NCBI GenBank assembly: GCA_022563115.1
Contig: JADFNY010000030.1
Location: 1 to 16,034 of the forward strand
DNA from: Acidobacteriota bacterium
GTDB taxonomy: Bacteria; Acidobacteriota; UBA890
Direction: 5' to 3'
Length of the DNA stretch: 16,034 nucleotides
This document shows, one piece after another, positions 14,663 through 16,034 of the stretch. A model generated the notes under the pieces. It saw nothing but the letters and a program-made list of their open reading frames with translations. It was not told the origin of the DNA and did not search any database. Position 1 is the first letter of the stretch. Each line of letters begins with the position of its first letter. The position numbers were made by a program, and so were the translations under genes.

Positions 14663-14833
14663 CTCTCAACGCCCTCCTGCTGCGGGCGCGGAGAAGCGCG
14701 CGTCTACGGCGTTGCGCTTGGTCGGGCTCCTCGACGTATTGTCAAATACGCCTCCGGTGCCCTTCCGACGCGCGCCTTGTGTCCACGCACTTCTCCGCGC
14801 CCTCGCCACGAAGAGGGTTGAGAGATGCAGGCT
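14654..14833. repeat. Long nested palindromic repeat D between receptor and permease genes
   Basis: The outer arms (14654-14670 with 14817-14833) are a perfect 17-bp inverted repeat. The inner arms (14684-14700 with 14786-14802) pair at 16 of 17 positions plus one G-T wobble. A central hairpin CGTATT-GTCA-AATACG occupies 14735-14750. Read on the minus strand it shares five ordered blocks with repeat C, and the central stem differs from C by paired, compensating changes (CC/GG in C, TT/AA in D). The right arm overlaps two bases of the TAXI gene stop codon, and the left arm contains the ATG of the TRAP gene. No protein or T-tract is seen. Confidence 0.92.
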
Positions 14834-15812
14834 AGCGGTCATCCGGCCAGATACCGATCTCCTGGTAGAAACGCACGGCGCCGGGGTGAAACTCGGTGCC
14901 GGTATCGCGTACCACGTTGCTAGGGTTGATGGCTCGGCCGGCCGGGTGGCGCGAGACGACTTCCTCGCGGTTCTCGTACAGCGCCTTGGTCACCGTGTAG
15001 ACGAGATCCTCGTCCGTGTCGGCGCTGGTGATGAAGTGCATGGAGCCGACGTCGAGGCCGTGGAAATCGTCGTCGACTCCGCGGTAGGTGCCCGCCGGGA
15101 TCGTCGCCAGGTTGAAAAACAAGTACTCATCGACGAGTTGCGCGATGGCGTCGGTTTGGAACGGCACGAGGCGAACGTCCTGCACAGCGGCGGCCTGGGT
15201 GATCGACGCGGTCGGCACCGCCCCTCCGAGGAACGCGGCGGCAACCGAGCCATCGCTCAGCAGATCGACAGCGCCGGCTTGGGTGGCGTTGACCGGGGAA
15301 AAATCGTCATAGGTCAGCGCGTGCGCGGCCAGCAGGGGCCGGATGAAGTATTCGAAGCCGGCTCCGGCAGGCCCGACGCTGACGCGCTTGCCGGCGAGGT
15401 CGGCAATGCTCTCGATGGCGGAGCCGGCCGGCACCACGAACATCGCTACGTTCGGAGCCAGCGTCATGACGGCGCGCATCGGGTAGGCCTGATCCCACCC
15501 TTCGGCGCCGCGCACCGCAAAATAGGTGATCGCCGAGTTCGAAAGGGCGAAGTCGAGCTCGCCGCTGTCCAGCCGGCGGATGTTCTCCTGCGAGCCGCTC
15601 GTCGACTCCGCCGTCATGCTGGCGCCGTTGCTGTGGTCGTTGAAGACCTCCGCCATGGCCCCACCGACGACGAAGAACGCGCCCCCGGGAGGTGCCGTCC
15701 CCATGCTCAGAAAGCGCCGCGCCCCCCCTCCCCCACCGTCAGAGTTCGCGCCGCCGCAGGCGACCCCGACCACACACGAGAGCAGCAGCAAAAAGCGGGC
15801 AATTCGGGACAT
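14832..15812 (-). CDS. TAXI-family TRAP solute-binding lipoprotein (receptor 2)
   Basis: The 326-residue periplasmic receptor serves the TRAP permease encoded downstream on the same strand. The start MSRIARFLLLLSCVVGVAC is a lipoprotein signal peptide with Cys19, followed by a Gly-rich linker. The TAXI pattern follows: FLSMGTAPPGGAFFVVGGAM, STSGSQENIRRLDSGELDFALSNS and DLAGKRVSVGPAGAGFEYF. The C-terminal KALYENREEVVSRHPAGRAI and FHPGAVRFYQEIGIW are typical. The ATG at 15812 is chosen because it directly opens the signal peptide. An ATG 36 nt upstream, inside a tandem repeat, would add 12 residues ahead of it. CAGG lies a few nt upstream. The TAG stop abuts repeat D. It is only distantly similar to receptor 1 at 8206 and probably binds a different ligand. 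Confidence 0.92.
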   Translation of the reverse strand: MSRIARFLLLLSCVVGVACGGANSDGGGGGARRFLSMGTAPPGGAFFVVGGAMAEVFNDHSNGASMTAESTSGSQENIRRLDSGELDFALSNSAITYFAVRGAEGWDQAYPMRAVMTLAPNVAMFVVPAGSAIESIADLAGKRVSVGPAGAGFEYFIRPLLAAHALTYDDFSPVNATQAGAVDLLSDGSVAAAFLGGAVPTASITQAAAVQDVRLVPFQTDAIAQLVDEYLFFNLATIPAGTYRGVDDDFHGLDVGSMHFITSADTDEDLVYTVTKALYENREEVVSRHPAGRAINPSNVVRDTGTEFHPGAVRFYQEIGIWPDDR

Positions 15813-15829
15813 TTTGACACCTGATTCCT

Positions 15830-15883
15830 GGGGAGGAATACCGAGCAACCACCATTGGGGAGCAATAGCGAGTGACCACCATT
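15830..15883. repeat. Tandem duplication, 2 x 27 bp, in the receptor 2 leader
   Basis: Units 15830-15856 and 15857-15883 are contiguous and differ at five positions (GGGGAGSAATASCGAG and a shared ACCACCATT end). They lie 17 nt upstream of the TAXI start on the minus strand, and the -10 box of the putative promoter overlaps the end of the second unit, so most of the repeat would be in the 5' leader. They could be paired protein-binding sites or a simple replication slip. Confidence 0.85.
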
Positions 15884-15886
15884 ATA
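15881..15886 (-). promoter_or_regulatory. Possible promoter for the TAXI-TRAP operon (-10 TATAAT)
   Basis: The minus strand reads a perfect TATAAT at 15886-15881, about 70 nt upstream of the receptor start. The best -35 candidate, TTCGGT with an 18-nt spacer (15905-15910), is weak, so activation by a regulator is likely if this is the promoter. Confidence 0.45.
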
Positions 15887-15970
15887 CGGGGGTTGCGAGG
15901 CGACACCGAACGCATTGGATTGGGCGAACGCCTCTCAACCCGGAAGGCGCAAGGAGCCGAGGTCGGACAA

Positions 15971-16017
15971 GTATCGCGACGGTACGTTACGGTAACTGAA
16001 ACCGTGTCACGCGATAC
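15971..16017. repeat. Inverted repeat at the right edge
   Basis: GTATCGCG (15971-15978) and CGCGATAC (16010-16017) are perfect inverted repeats, extended by ACGGT (15979-15983) with ACCGT (16001-16005). Between them is the palindrome GTTAC-G-GTAAC (15986-15996). On the plus strand GCTTTTC follows, so it might end a transcript entering from the left, but no gene does. It is more likely a regulatory or structural site upstream of the TAXI-TRAP operon or of a gene beyond the edge. No coding sequence is seen in 15884-16034. Confidence 0.6.
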
Positions 16018-16034
16018 GCTTTTCTTGGAAAGTC

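Noticed and set aside
14565..15824. A 419-codon plus-strand frame across repeat D and opposite the TAXI receptor.
   Set aside because: The minus strand encodes a complete, recognisable receptor with signal peptide. The plus frame has no family features.
1..16034. CRISPR arrays, insertion sequences with transposases, phage genes or a replication origin.
   Set aside because: No spaced direct repeats, transposase motifs, integrase or DnaA-box clusters were seen on either strand.

Overview
The window looks like part of the chromosome of a high-GC Gram-negative bacterium. The sequence shows lipobox signal peptides, a periplasmic adaptor protein, TRAP/TAXI uptake systems, sigma-54 regulation and a proteobacterial-style NfuA. 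A deltaproteobacterial or related uncultivated lineage would fit, but nothing here fixes the taxon. No phage, plasmid, CRISPR or transposase gene is visible.

Layout. (1) 123-694: a tRNA-Arg(ACG) gene followed 30 nt later by tadA, the deaminase that converts A34 of this same tRNA to inosine. (2) 737-1363, minus: a lipoprotein with a pseudopilin-like C-terminal region, convergent with tadA. (3) 1482-2974: a fused TRAP permease with about 130 codons missing near its N-terminus and a frameshift at the join. (4) 3217-5282: a membrane-fusion adaptor and a MacB/LolD-type ABC ATPase behind a near-consensus sigma-54 promoter, closed by a terminator, with no permease gene in the window. (5) 5442-10484: an NtrC-type regulator, a histidine kinase, a TAXI-type solute receptor and an ATP-grasp ligase. 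The last three overlap end to start. (6) 10623-12411: nfuA convergent with moaA. (7) 12695-15812, minus: a complete TAXI receptor plus fused TRAP permease operon.

The most unusual content is intergenic. Four palindromic elements fall into two families. Elements A (692-739) and B (5387-5431) are short hairpins with a shared right arm. Elements C (11262-11403) and D (14654-14833) are longer, share a core in opposite orientations, and show compensatory base changes in a central hairpin. A and C run exactly from the TAG stop of one gene to the TAG stop of the convergent gene. D lies between the TAXI and TRAP genes, and its arm contains the start codon of the permease, with the ribosome binding site just inside it, so it could set the receptor-to-permease ratio.

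Working together: the sigma-54 activator (5442) probably drives the adaptor/ATPase promoter at 3153-3168. The receptor and ligase genes co-transcribed with the two-component system suggest that one organic-acid or amino-acid substrate is bound and then ligated. That functional link is inference.
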